64,000 bases of DNA from Methylopila sp. M107 (GTDB taxonomy: Bacteria > Pseudomonadota > Alphaproteobacteria > Rhizobiales > Methylopilaceae). The notes beneath the pieces are model-generated. The model had not been told where the DNA came from, searched no databases, and worked only from the letters and a program-made list of their open reading frames with translations. The stretch spans positions 2,336,176 to 2,400,175 of the forward strand of contig NZ_ARWB01000001.1 in assembly GCF_000384475.1 (NCBI RefSeq), written 5' to 3'. The first letter of the stretch is position 1, and the number at the start of each line of letters is the position of its first letter. The translations under genes were made by a program, and so were the position numbers. This document shows, piece by piece, positions 54,366 through 63,911 of the stretch.

Positions 54366-54953
54366 TGCTCGCAACACCTCTTCCTGTAGGAAGGCGTGTC
54401 CGGACCGGCCGGCCATGCGGGATGGGGGCGGCGCCTGCGCTCGAAAACCCCGGAGTTTTCGATCCCGGGACGTCGGACTGCGGCGTCGGGATGGTTTTCC
54501 CGGCGCGAAACGGCCGCCCGCCCTGCATTACGACGGGGCCGCCCTTCAGTGGGCTGTAACGCGGCGGGACTGGTCCGGACCCCTTTGGGAGACCGAAGGG
54601 CCAACGGGTCGCCCGACGTCGGAGCGTGGTCTCCGCAGCCGATGCGAAACGCCGCGCGCGGGGCGCCGGGCGACCGGTTATCCGAAAACTACGGAATGAG
54701 CGGTGGCCTGGCGTTCCGCGCCTTCCTGCTTCTTCGCGCTGTCTGACATCGTTGGCCATGACGACGACGGGCGAGATCGCCCCGGCGAACAAAGCGGCGC
54801 GCGCCCCTCATTCTTGTAGCGCGCAAATTCGAATGGCACTCCGCGCAACTTCGGTTGGCACCAACCTTCGGCGCTTAAAACGCCCTTCGAAGCCGCCTCG
54901 ACGGGCGACGCGAGTGCCGGCCGGGCCGCAAGGGACGAACGTTCCAACCTCAG
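54366..54953. other. Gene-poor stretch with several hairpins
   Basis: No frame looks like a real protein. Hairpins seen: CTTCC-TGTA-GGAAG (about 54,384); CGAAAAC-CCCGGA-GTTTTCG (about 54,440); the nested CCCGCCCTGCATTAC ... GTAACGCGGCGGG (about 54,520-54,570); and CCCTT-TGGGAGACC-GAAGGG (about 54,578). A structured RNA is possible, but it does not match tmRNA, RNase P RNA or SRP RNA features I know. Confidence 0.4.
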
Positions 54954-55166
54954 CTAATTCCTGCCTTCGGCATAACGTCTTCGACATAAAAAACGAAACC
55001 GTTGTCGAGGGACGTATTTGAATTTTCCGATCTTGTGACTGCGCCGCTTTCTCCATACCGGATAGGCGTAAAGCGGAAAGCAACGAGGATCGCCCGACTT
55101 CCTGAACTCTACGCGGTCTTCATGACCGCCGATGTAATCAGGGTTGCTTTCGAGATCGATAGCCAT
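54954..55166 (-). CDS. Possible small phage protein downstream of the tail fibre
   Basis: A 70-residue frame beginning MAIDLESNPDYIGGHEDRVE, 12 bp after the tail-fibre stop and on the same strand. It is basic at the C-terminus (RRSHKIGKFKYVPRQRFRF). The sequence is less GC-rich than the chromosome. No family recognised and the ribosome binding site is poor, so it may be a chance frame. Confidence 0.3.
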   Translation of the reverse strand: MAIDLESNPDYIGGHEDRVEFRKSGDPRCFPLYAYPVWRKRRSHKIGKFKYVPRQRFRFLCRRRYAEGRN

Positions 55167-55178
55167 CGCAGATCCCGC

Positions 55179-58100
55179 TCAGTGCACGGTCGGCAGCGGG
55201 ATTTCGAGGGAGTCCTGGAAGCAGTAATATTCCTCGAAGGTGTCGTAGCGTTTCGCCCTCGTGAAGAGCAGTCGGCGGCCGCCCTTCGGGAAGGTGAGCC
55301 GGAAGATGGCGTCGGCCCCGAACGTCAGCTGCGTCTCTGTCCAGTTGATGCCGCCGTCTGACGTGACGCACATGAACGCCTGGTGCACCCCGACGTCGAG
55401 GTCGATCACGCCGTTCTCGTCGACCTGGCGCGAGCAATAGGTGACGTTGATGTCATCCGGGTCCGTGACGACGCCGCCGGAATACTGCCGCTCCCTCGTG
55501 GGGATCGGATAGATGTTCCCGCCGCCCGACGTGATGTAGCGCTTGACCCACGACCCGGCGATAAAGCGTGTCTGATAGTATTTGTGGTTGATCGCGACCG
55601 GATCCTCGAAGGTCGCGATCGCGCCGACCCGCATTTCCGACAGCGGGTCCTTCATGATGTCCCAAGGCCAGCATTCGTCGACGTCGCCCGTGGCGTCCCA
55701 AACCACACTCAGCTGGGTCCTCTGGTTGAACGGCGCATCGTCCAGAGATCCGATCAGAACGTCGTTGGAATTGTAGAAGTTTCCGCCCTTATAATACATG
55801 TGGACCGCGGAATTATCCGCGATGTCGTTCGGGTGTCCGAAGGTGCCGAGAATATCGAACCGGTCGGGCGCGGTCTGGCGCACCTGAACGTAGGGCCGGT
55901 GCGGCAACAGCAGCTGCTTGCCGCGCACGAAGGTTACGCCGCCGTCATCGGTCCATGTGATGTACTGGGCGGCTTGCCCCGTGCCTTCCTCGCCGGCCCG
56001 GAACACGATGTAGACGCGGTTGCCTTCCGCCGGCAGCATGACCGGGTTCGCGTAGGTGAAGGTCGCCGTAATGCCGGCCGGGACGATCTGGGGCGCGATG
56101 TCGACGGAGGGCTGAAAGCTCTTCGCGTCGCCCACATTCGTCGACACCGCGACATAGTACACCCCGACTGCATGCCCGGCGTAGAAGGCGAGGATCCTGC
56201 CGTCGCCGCGGACCACGAAAGCCGGATTGTTGTGATCGTCCTGCTGCAGCAGCTTGTGCAGCACGACATGCGTAATCTCGTTGGTCGCGAAATTGTATTC
56301 CGCGCAGATTATCGAGCCGCAGGGCGACACGCCGCCGATGACGTAGCGCGTCGGGCTGAGCGCGAGCGCGCTCGGCGCGTTCCACCAAGTCTGCACGCCC
56401 GGTAACAGGCCGGCAGGGTTGTAGTGCTCCGCGGGGCGGGCGGGGATCGCGTACTTTTCGGAAAGGTAGGCTTGGCACGCATTGAGCGTCGCCTCGTCGG
56501 CGCCGATCAAGCAGATCATTTCGTAGAATTCACCCGCAAAGCGCACGGGCGGCGTCGATCCCTGGCCGAAAAGCCCGAGCATCATGGCGTCGGCGTCGAT
56601 CGTGACGCCGGACGACGGTAACGTCGCCACGCTGTCGATGCCGCTCTCGCCGTTGAGGAATGCGCGCAGCTTGCCTTTCGCAAAGTCGATGTCGTAGCGC
56701 CGGATCGTGGCGCGTGTGTCGACTTCGCGCGGCGAGTAGACAAACGTCGCGGCGTCGGCGGCCGAGCGTCGGGCCGCGACGCCGGGCCATGTGTAGTTCC
56801 ATGGCGAGTTCGCGCCATGCTGACCGACCACGACGCGCGAGATCGACGGCGTGGTCTCGAGCGACCCGTAGACGATCGCGCGGCTGCCCGTGGTGGCCTG
56901 ATTGGCGTGCCGGGAGACGATCAGGAACGAGACGCAGGACCGGTTCTTGAAGAGGTCGCGCCGGAGAAATTCGAGCGCCTCGACGCCGGTCGTCAGAAGG
57001 TAGGGCTGGCCGTTCTGGCCGCCGGTCTTGAACAGCGGGCGCTGGGCGTCGCCAAAGACCTTTGCGTCAAATCCCCAGCCCGCTTTGTCGGCGGCGTGCC
57101 GGACCCGCTCACCGTCTGCGACGACCTGCGTAACGCCGCCAAGATCCGTGTGCATGGTCGCGAGGTCGGTCGCGTCGATCCAGAAGCCTTCATATTCAGC
57201 CAGCGCCGCCGCAGGCGTCTTCACGCCGCTTGCGCTAAGCGACGCCTTCATGGCGCGAACCATGTTGCGCAGCCCGGCCTCGAGCGCGTCAATACGGCGA
57301 GCCGTGAACGTCATCTTGCCGAAATCGAAGGCGATCTCGGGTCTGGCGCTCGTGTCGACGGTGTTGTCGATGAACTGCCGAACGTTGCCGGTCGTGCCAG
57401 ACGAGTAGAGGCCAGGGCCCGCAATGCCGGAGCCCGTGGTGCGGGCGATCATGCCGGGGGCGTACCAGCCGACATATTCGCCCGCGTTGCCGATGATCTC
57501 GCCGAAATCCCGGATCGTCAGGACCTGGGGGCCTTCCTTGACCCACACCGGGTAGTCAGGCCCGACCTGGGTCCACGTGACGTCGGCGCCGACCAAGGTC
57601 CGCGTGCCGAGCTTGATAATCAGCAGCCCGCCGTAGAGCGCATGAACGTAGAGGTTCAGCAGCGGGCCGGTGGCCGCGAGCGGCGGGCCAACGAAGTAGA
57701 CCCCGTTCTCCGCCAGCATGGGCGCCGCGACCGGCGTGGTGGTCGCGCCGATGCGCTGCACGCGAGACGCGGCCGTGACGACCTCGGCGACGCGCGGCAG
57801 GGTCGCGGCAGCATTCGCCAAAGCGCGGCCGTCGGCGAGCGAGCCGATGGTGATGCGGATTTCGGGCCGGGTGCTGCTGTCCGGCGTCGCATCGGTGAAG
57901 GTCTCGACGTTGTTCGAGCCGGCCGGCGCATTGTAGAGCGGGACGCCCACCACACCGGTGGTTCGCCCCACCATGCCGGGCGAGAAGAAGGCGGGATACT
58001 GCCCCGCCAAGATGCGGATGGCCCCGAAATCGGCCATCGTGAAGCGCCACAGGCCGGCCGCCGAAACCCGGACCGGGTAGGCGACCCCCGCCTGCGACCA

Positions 58101-59579
58101 GGTTGGCGTCGAGAAATCCCTGACTTTGAGCCACAGCGTGCCGGGCCGCAGGGCGTAAAACTCTAAAGCGGTAATCCATCCGCTTTCGACGGCAGGGACG
58201 CCGATGGCGTACTCCTCGGCCGATAGAACCGGCGCGGAGATCGGCGTGTTCGGCGTCCCGATCACCTGCTGCCGCATCGCGGAGGACGCGACCAGAGCCA
58301 GCGCCGGATCGTTCCGGAGTGCGACGGCGATCTGCCCCTGCGCGGGCAGCGCGCCGATCTCGAAGCCGAACTCGAGGCGGGTGTTGGTGATCTCGGTCCC
58401 GATGGGGAAAGACAGCACGTTGCCGGAGTTGAAGTCGGAGCGGTAGAAACCGGGGCCGGTCGTGGCCGCCTTCGCGCAGAGGACGCCTGGCGCGAACGCC
58501 GTGATGTGCTCGCCAGTCAGCAGCGGCATCTCGAGGGATTTGATGTCGAGATCGAACTCGCCGGCCGGCACCACGACCGGATAGTCCGGCCCCACCTGGG
58601 CGAGGTTGCCTGAGACCTGCCGTGTCCGCTTCAGGTAGGCCGTGCCGGAGACAAGCGCGTAGCCCGAGAACCGGAGGACGAGGCCGTCCTCGGTTGCGAC
58701 GCGCGAGATCGCATAGACAGCGTTGCTGAGCGCCGCCTGAGCTGTCGGGCGAAGCGGATTGCCCCGGATGTATGCGGTGGTCGCGGAGACCGAGGAAAGA
58801 AGGCTGACCGCGACCCTGCTGAGGATCGTCCCGGCGCTCGCCGGCGTCATGGCGCGGTCGAGCACCTGAACCGCGGCCGCCGTGTTGGCGAGGTCGGCGG
58901 CAGTCGCCGGCGTCACTTCGAAGTTTCGGTCGGTGTTAAGCCCGCCGCCGCCCTTCAAGAGCGGTCCGACCGCGGTCAGAACGCGCGTGATCGGGACTTT
59001 GCCGTTGAGGACCGCCCACATGTAAGCGAGCGACAGCGGGGTGACGGCCTTGTTGTCGTTCGTGGCGGCGTTGACGTCCGCTTCCGTCGCTTTCTCGACG
59101 GCGATCTGACGGCTCGCGGTGAGGTCGCCGCCTCCCGTCGCGAGGCCCTGGCCGGTTACGGTGCGAGACGCCAACGCAGCGAGCTCGGACCTGTTCGCCT
59201 TCAGCTCGAGCTCATCCTCGAAGATGGTCCAGTCGACATCGAGGTCGCCGACCCGCTCCCATCCGGGGTTTCCGGTCGCCGCGGTTTTCCGGTAGACGCC
59301 GTTCTCGCCCGCGACGGCCGCGCCGCGCACCTCCGCCTTCGCATAAACCGGCGCCGCGACGTTCGCCGTCAGCGCCGCGAGCGACGGATAGGTCAGCGCC
59401 GCGGCCGTCTCGTTCAGCCGATCGGCGAGGGCTCCGCTCGTCGCGAACTGCAGAGCGACCACGTCGTATTTGACGCTTCGGGTCCGATTGACCTCCGCGT
59501 CGATCCGATCGTTGACGAGGAACTCCGAAACCCTCGTCCCTTCCGTGAGCGCGCCTGTCGAAACTCTATCTTCGGGCAT
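55179..59579 (-). CDS. Giant phage tail fibre/receptor-binding protein with lectin-like and sialidase-like propeller domains
   Basis: A 1466-residue protein. N-terminus (1-260): tail-attachment part with the prophage fibre pattern ASRQIAVEKATEADVNAATN. Middle (about 285-765): three related modules of some 160 residues, each with a YPV strand (VGPDYPVVV, AGVAYPVRV, VGPDYPVWV), a PG segment (FAPGVL, FSPGMVGRTTG, YAPGMIARTTG) and an E-strand (TRLEFGFEIG, TRPEIRITIG, ARPEIAFDFG). About 805-1045: a LamG/concanavalin-like domain ending in ACQAYLSEKYAI. About 1065-1460: a BNR-like beta-propeller with Asp-box-like turns WTDDGGVTF and VTSDGGINW. It would bind, and perhaps trim, a surface glycan. GAGG precedes its ATG; it starts 8 bp after tipJ ends. 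Confidence 0.82.
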   Translation of the reverse strand: MPEDRVSTGALTEGTRVSEFLVNDRIDAEVNRTRSVKYDVVALQFATSGALADRLNETAAALTYPSLAALTANVAAPVYAKAEVRGAAVAGENGVYRKTAATGNPGWERVGDLDVDWTIFEDELELKANRSELAALASRTVTGQGLATGGGDLTASRQIAVEKATEADVNAATNDNKAVTPLSLAYMWAVLNGKVPITRVLTAVGPLLKGGGGLNTDRNFEVTPATAADLANTAAAVQVLDRAMTPASAGTILSRVAVSLLSSVSATTAYIRGNPLRPTAQAALSNAVYAISRVATEDGLVLRFSGYALVSGTAYLKRTRQVSGNLAQVGPDYPVVVPAGEFDLDIKSLEMPLLTGEHITAFAPGVLCAKAATTGPGFYRSDFNSGNVLSFPIGTEITNTRLEFGFEIGALPAQGQIAVALRNDPALALVASSAMRQQVIGTPNTPISAPVLSAEEYAIGVPAVESGWITALEFYALRPGTLWLKVRDFSTPTWSQAGVAYPVRVSAAGLWRFTMADFGAIRILAGQYPAFFSPGMVGRTTGVVGVPLYNAPAGSNNVETFTDATPDSSTRPEIRITIGSLADGRALANAAATLPRVAEVVTAASRVQRIGATTTPVAAPMLAENGVYFVGPPLAATGPLLNLYVHALYGGLLIIKLGTRTLVGADVTWTQVGPDYPVWVKEGPQVLTIRDFGEIIGNAGEYVGWYAPGMIARTTGSGIAGPGLYSSGTTGNVRQFIDNTVDTSARPEIAFDFGKMTFTARRIDALEAGLRNMVRAMKASLSASGVKTPAAALAEYEGFWIDATDLATMHTDLGGVTQVVADGERVRHAADKAGWGFDAKVFGDAQRPLFKTGGQNGQPYLLTTGVEALEFLRRDLFKNRSCVSFLIVSRHANQATTGSRAIVYGSLETTPSISRVVVGQHGANSPWNYTWPGVAARRSAADAATFVYSPREVDTRATIRRYDIDFAKGKLRAFLNGESGIDSVATLPSSGVTIDADAMMLGLFGQGSTPPVRFAGEFYEMICLIGADEATLNACQAYLSEKYAIPARPAEHYNPAGLLPGVQTWWNAPSALALSPTRYVIGGVSPCGSIICAEYNFATNEITHVVLHKLLQQDDHNNPAFVVRGDGRILAFYAGHAVGVYYVAVSTNVGDAKSFQPSVDIAPQIVPAGITATFTYANPVMLPAEGNRVYIVFRAGEEGTGQAAQYITWTDDGGVTFVRGKQLLLPHRPYVQVRQTAPDRFDILGTFGHPNDIADNSAVHMYYKGGNFYNSNDVLIGSLDDAPFNQRTQLSVVWDATGDVDECWPWDIMKDPLSEMRVGAIATFEDPVAINHKYYQTRFIAGSWVKRYITSGGGNIYPIPTRERQYSGGVVTDPDDINVTYCSRQVDENGVIDLDVGVHQAFMCVTSDGGINWTETQLTFGADAIFRLTFPKGGRRLLFTRAKRYDTFEEYYCFQDSLEIPLPTVH

Positions 59580-59586
59580 CAGGGCC

Positions 59587-62500
59587 TCACGCTGGCAGGA
59601 CGGTTGTGACGACGTCGCCCAGCTGCGCCTCGTAATCGCCGTTGTTCACGGTCGCGCGGATCTGGACGTAGCGAGCGGTGGTCTGGCCGAGCGGCCCGAA
59701 GGGGCCGGCGACGCCGGCGTCGGCCGAGAGCCCGACGCACATTTCGAGGGTGATCTTCGAGACGACCGCGAAGGCGTCGGCGTCGATCTCGACGGCGTGG
59801 TCCGCGCCAAGGTCGAGGACCGGCGTCCGGTAGACGACGCGGCCGTCCGGAGTCGCCGAGACCAGCAAGCCGCCCTGGCGCTCGCCTTCGTCGATGGTGC
59901 CGTTCCAGTCTTCGCTGGTCTCGATGCGCTGGAGCAGCAAGGCCGGCCCGGCGCTCGGACCGAGCGTCGCGTTCGCGATGAACGGGGTTTCGCTTTCCTG
60001 CTTCGCGGCGTCGATCGCGACCGCGGCGAAGACGTGCGGGCCGGTGGTCAGCGGCAGCCGGCTCTCGAAGGGAGAGTTGGCTATGACGCCGCTCACGAGC
60101 GGCGACAGCTCGTCGAACCGCCAGCCAGCGCCTGGGCGGCAATAGATCCGGAACCCCTCGACCGCGTCCCGCTCTTCGCGGGTCGCATCGGGGTCGACCT
60201 CGAAGCGGTAACGCCGGAAGCCGCTGGAGAGCCGCGAGATCGCCAGGCTGGTGACGTCCGCGGGCGGGTCCTTCGGCCGCTCGACCGTGTAGGGCAGCGG
60301 TTCGGTCTCAGCGCTCGACTGGCCGAAGATCGAGAACGCCTGCGCCGTGATGGTGATCGCGTCGCCGACCGTGTGGTAGTGGAACTCGGCGCGGCCGATG
60401 CCGGCGGTAACGCTGCGCTCCCGCTCGGCGTTAGGCTTGCGCGGCTGACCGGGCAGCGTCGGCGGAACGGTGACGCCGTCGATGGTGATCAGGATCGTGT
60501 CGGTCGGGGCCTTCCCGCCGGCGCCCGGCCGGACGCGGACCAGAACCACCACGCCGAGCTCCGCCATCTCTTCCGGCGCGCCGTCGGCGGGCGGCTCGGG
60601 ACTGACGGTCGACACAGAGTAGATGACCGGCACAGCTGGCGGCTTGCTCGCCCACTCGCGCGGAACCGGCTCGATCGGGAACCATGCGGGCGGATCGAGT
60701 TCCGCGAGCGCCTCGATCTCGGGCGCGTGCGGAACGAGCGTCAGGCGGGCGCGAAGTTCCTTCTGCGGCTCGATCGCCCTGACGATGCACTCTTCGGCCT
60801 CCTCGCCGGCGAGGCCGAACATTGCGATGTCGCCCGGCTCCGGGAGCGGCCCCGGCCCGACGAGCGTGATCTCCTCTGTCGGCTCGCCGGGGGTCGTCCG
60901 GACCGCCCGAACATATGAGACCCCGGCCTTCGAGCGGAACCGACAGCCATATTGCTGGCCGGCCTCCATCGTGACCGCCTGGGTGAGCAGGACGGTCGAG
61001 CCGAAGACCGCGCGGACATGCGCCGAGACCTGGCGCTGCTTGACCGTCATGAAGTGCGCCATGACGAGCGAGCCGGGCGGCGAGAACAGGTGCTCGGCGT
61101 CCTGGGTCGCGTATTTGCGCTCCCAGCGCAGCTCCCGCTCGAGGAGCATCCGGCGCGCCTCGATCCAGTTGAGGCGGGGGTTGGTGTAGACGCCGAAGTC
61201 GACCTCCTCGAAGGTCTTCGGCTTGCCGACCAGGCCCCGGCGCGGAACAAGGCGCTCGGTCTGCTTGTACTTGTCGGTCTCGTCGTAGAATTTGACCCGA
61301 AGAGCGTCGACGGGCTCCTCGTAGACCGGGTCGCCCTCAAAATTCGTGGCGTTGACGCTTGCGATATGGCCGCGCACGACCGTCTGCGGACGATCGATGA
61401 AACAGCCCCGCAGCCCGTTGTGCCGCGTCGGGAACGCCCGGCCGCCCCGCATCACCTGCTTGAGGGCGCTTTCGACCGAGCGCTCGTCTTCGTGGACGAC
61501 GTTGGCCTCGAGTCCCTTGGCGTGGGCGAACCGCGCCAGCTCCTCGATCTCCGAGAGGATGATCTCGTCGTCCGGCACCGGAAAGGCGTTCGCCGGCCCC
61601 TGCAGCACTCGCCGAGCATGGGCCGCGGGCGACCTGGTCTCGCGCTTCACCCAGGTCTCGCTCTCCACGTCGAAATCCGGCCGCACCGACGACGCGATGC
61701 AGTTGATCCGGTCGAGCATTCCCTGCGCCTGGCCGGTCGCGCGAAGGCGCAGGTATCCGAGGTGGATCGGCCTGTTGAAGGTGACCGGCACGACCGGTCG
61801 AACGCCGCGCAGAACGGCCCATGACGTCTTCGACAGGGCGCCGAGGACGGTGTTGTCGCGCGACAGCCGCCGGACGCCGACATCCCATTGACCGGGCCCG
61901 TCCTCGAGCCAGGAGTGGGTCACACGGAACGGCGTCGTCGTGCTCTCGAAGACCTTGAGCGGACTGATGACGGTCTCGTACTCGCCGAGAGTTCCGTCGT
62001 CGTGGACGCGCCGGCGGCGGATCTCGTGCAGCGAGAGCTGGGCGTCGACATTGCCCTTCTTGTCGACGTAGCCGAGGCCCTCTTCGTAAAGGATCTCGAC
62101 CGAGATGTAGTCGACGTTGCTGGCGGTCCGACGGGTCTGCCAGCCTTCCGACTGCTTGAGCTTGATGCTCTCTTCGACCTCGAAGACCGGGTTGGTGTAG
62201 CCGTCGATCGGCCACTCGTCGCCGGGTTCCAGCTTGACCACCTGCAGCTCGTGGTCGCGGTACTCCTCGAGCGGCGTCTCGCCCACCTTCCACTCGGTGA
62301 ACACGCTGTCGGCGTAGCCGAGATTGAACAGGAACCGGGTGTAGCGGTCCTCCCCGACGGTCTCGGAATGGGGCAGCGCCGCATGGGGCGGATAGAACCT
62401 GATCTTGCCGTTGATCTCGGGGACCGGTCCGTAGGGCCGCACGTCGTTGCGCGCCCCCGAGATCGCGAACCGCTCCTCGGCCGTCGGCGTCTGCTTTGGC

Positions 62501-62931
62501 TTCTCGAGCGGGATGAGCGCGTTGATCGCGAGCGTGCCGAGCGCCCCGATCGCTGCGGTGGCGATGCCTGCCAGCCCTGGGCCGAACATCGGCCCGAGGA
62601 AGCTCGCGGCCGCGAAGGCCGCGATCGACAGCACCATCCGCAGGACGTTGCGGCCGAGCAGCCTGACGTGGATCCGCACCGTCATGCCCGGCAGCGGCTT
62701 TGCGCGGCTCCAATGCCGCGCGAAGATCTCCCATTCGCCGGCACGCGAGACGATCACCACCACGGTGCGCGACAGCTGGTCCGGCGTGGCGTCCGCGAGT
62801 TCCTCGGCGAGGATCTCCGCGATCGTTGCGCCGGCCGGCCTCGACCTGATCTCCGCGAGCGCCGGATCGAAGCGCCGCGCCGTGATCGTGGTGACGAGCG
62901 GCGGCGCCTCGACCTTGACGAGCGCGTTCAC
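59587..62931 (-). CDS. Phage host-specificity/central tail tip protein (TipJ, lambda J-like)
   Basis: A 1114-residue protein forming the tail-tip hub. The N-terminal part (1-145) includes two hydrophobic segments (MVLSIAAFAAASFLGPMFGP and LAGIATAAIGALGTLAINAL), like the lambda I assembly protein. Then come the TipJ landmarks RPYGPVPEINGKIRFYPPHA, RYTRFLFNLGYADSVFTEWK, KVGETPLEEYRDHELQVV and a later MLLERELRWERKYATQDAEH, and fibronectin-like regions from about 760. Its start overlaps the upstream C40 peptidase stop by 4 bases (ATGA). It recognises the host receptor together with the fibre. Confidence 0.9.
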   Translation of the reverse strand: MNALVKVEAPPLVTTITARRFDPALAEIRSRPAGATIAEILAEELADATPDQLSRTVVVIVSRAGEWEIFARHWSRAKPLPGMTVRIHVRLLGRNVLRMVLSIAAFAAASFLGPMFGPGLAGIATAAIGALGTLAINALIPLEKPKQTPTAEERFAISGARNDVRPYGPVPEINGKIRFYPPHAALPHSETVGEDRYTRFLFNLGYADSVFTEWKVGETPLEEYRDHELQVVKLEPGDEWPIDGYTNPVFEVEESIKLKQSEGWQTRRTASNVDYISVEILYEEGLGYVDKKGNVDAQLSLHEIRRRRVHDDGTLGEYETVISPLKVFESTTTPFRVTHSWLEDGPGQWDVGVRRLSRDNTVLGALSKTSWAVLRGVRPVVPVTFNRPIHLGYLRLRATGQAQGMLDRINCIASSVRPDFDVESETWVKRETRSPAAHARRVLQGPANAFPVPDDEIILSEIEELARFAHAKGLEANVVHEDERSVESALKQVMRGGRAFPTRHNGLRGCFIDRPQTVVRGHIASVNATNFEGDPVYEEPVDALRVKFYDETDKYKQTERLVPRRGLVGKPKTFEEVDFGVYTNPRLNWIEARRMLLERELRWERKYATQDAEHLFSPPGSLVMAHFMTVKQRQVSAHVRAVFGSTVLLTQAVTMEAGQQYGCRFRSKAGVSYVRAVRTTPGEPTEEITLVGPGPLPEPGDIAMFGLAGEEAEECIVRAIEPQKELRARLTLVPHAPEIEALAELDPPAWFPIEPVPREWASKPPAVPVIYSVSTVSPEPPADGAPEEMAELGVVVLVRVRPGAGGKAPTDTILITIDGVTVPPTLPGQPRKPNAERERSVTAGIGRAEFHYHTVGDAITITAQAFSIFGQSSAETEPLPYTVERPKDPPADVTSLAISRLSSGFRRYRFEVDPDATREERDAVEGFRIYCRPGAGWRFDELSPLVSGVIANSPFESRLPLTTGPHVFAAVAIDAAKQESETPFIANATLGPSAGPALLLQRIETSEDWNGTIDEGERQGGLLVSATPDGRVVYRTPVLDLGADHAVEIDADAFAVVSKITLEMCVGLSADAGVAGPFGPLGQTTARYVQIRATVNNGDYEAQLGDVVTTVLPA

Positions 62932-63332
62932 GCCAGCGCCTCGTGGCGATAGACGCCCGAGACCCGCCCGAACATCGGGTCGCAGATCGGATCGAGCCGT
63001 GAGATGTCGCCCTTGAGGACGTGCAGCATCCAGCCGCCGTCCACCGCGATCGCGACGTGGTCGTCGATCCGGCCGACCTCGTAGACGATTAGATCGAAGG
63101 CCCTTAGAGGCCGGTTCGAAACCTCGACAAAAGGGCCGGTTGATCGGCCTCGCGCTATCGCTTCGGCGTTTTCGTGTCGCGCCTTGGCCGGCCCATAGTC
63201 GCCGATGTCGACCCCGGTCTGCTCGCGGATGACCAGCCGCGCGAGCGCATAGCAGTGCAGCCCTTCACGGCCGCGGTCCTCGTCGGCGAAAGGGATCCCA
63301 AGATAGTCGCGGTGGTTGGCGAAGGCCGGCAT
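62928..63332 (-). CDS. Phage C40-family (NlpC/P60) peptidase, tail assembly
   Basis: A 134-residue cell-wall peptidase of the lambda K type. The catalytic Cys lies in REGLHCYALARLVIREQTG, the catalytic His in RIDDHVAIAVDGGWMLHVLK; a third polar residue follows. It would cleave peptidoglycan cross-bridges during DNA entry and assists tip assembly. The fold is short but complete. It overlaps tipJ by 4 bases. Confidence 0.87.
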   Translation of the reverse strand: MPAFANHRDYLGIPFADEDRGREGLHCYALARLVIREQTGVDIGDYGPAKARHENAEAIARGRSTGPFVEVSNRPLRAFDLIVYEVGRIDDHVAIAVDGGWMLHVLKGDISRLDPICDPMFGRVSGVYRHEALA

Positions 63333-63395
63333 CTGCGGCCAAGGTCGCCCGCACGCGCACGCGCCGTCAGGCTGACAAACGACCCCCCGAAGGCG

Positions 63396-63911
63396 TTACG
63401 GAAACAGCCCCGGAAAAGTCGTCGGGTTCATCGTGCCGGCTGGAAACGGCTCGAGGTCCCAGGAGCGCTGACGAAGCACGAGCTGGGTCGCGGCGTCGTT
63501 CCAAGGTGCGCCCGCGAGCTTGTAACCCTTGTGCTGGCTCGCGACGAAGTCCGGGTCGGACGCCCTGACGATCTCGACCTTCGCGTCCGCCGGGACATTG
63601 CTGGCGCGCAGCACGTCCAGGATCTCGCGGTCGATCATGTCAACCGAGATCCGGAACTGCGGGACCACGTCCTCGCCATAGCCCGGCATGACGATCGACA
63701 GCGGCAGCCAGTAGAAGATCTCGCCGCGTGACCGGGTGCCCCAGAGGGCGTTGGGGCCTGAAAAGTCGAGCGGTTCGGTCCGGTCCGACGACAGCCGCAC
63801 GGGAACGTCGTCGCCTGGCCGCATGAAGGTCAGCAGCGTGACGATCACGTCGCTCGAATGCTGCTGCTGCAGCACCTCGCGAAAGTCGAGGGAGAACTCT
63901 TCGCCGCTCAC
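63396..63911 (-). CDS. Phage tail protein, DUF1833-like
   Basis: A 171-residue tail protein; segments VIVTLLTFMRPGDDVPVRLS, YWLPLSIVMPGYGEDVVPQF and ISVDMIDREILDVLRAS fit the DUF1833 family found between the tape measure and tip proteins. Start is GTG at 63,911, overlapping the upstream stop (TGGTGA); TTG at 63,914 is the alternative. A 63-bp gap separates it from the C40 peptidase. Confidence 0.8.
   Translation of the reverse strand: MSGEEFSLDFREVLQQQHSSDVIVTLLTFMRPGDDVPVRLSSDRTEPLDFSGPNALWGTRSRGEIFYWLPLSIVMPGYGEDVVPQFRISVDMIDREILDVLRASNVPADAKVEIVRASDPDFVASQHKGYKLAGAPWNDAATQLVLRQRSWDLEPFPAGTMNPTTFPGLFP

Noticed and set aside
54358-54792. Minus-strand frame of 144 codons in the gene-poor stretch
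   Set aside because: Pro/Arg/Gly-rich, no ribosome binding site, overlaps several hairpins and other open frames; treated as non-coding.
54366-54953. tmRNA or RNase P RNA
   Set aside because: No tag-peptide frame of the ANDN type, no tRNA-like T-arm, and no GAGGAAAGTCC-type RNase P core were found.
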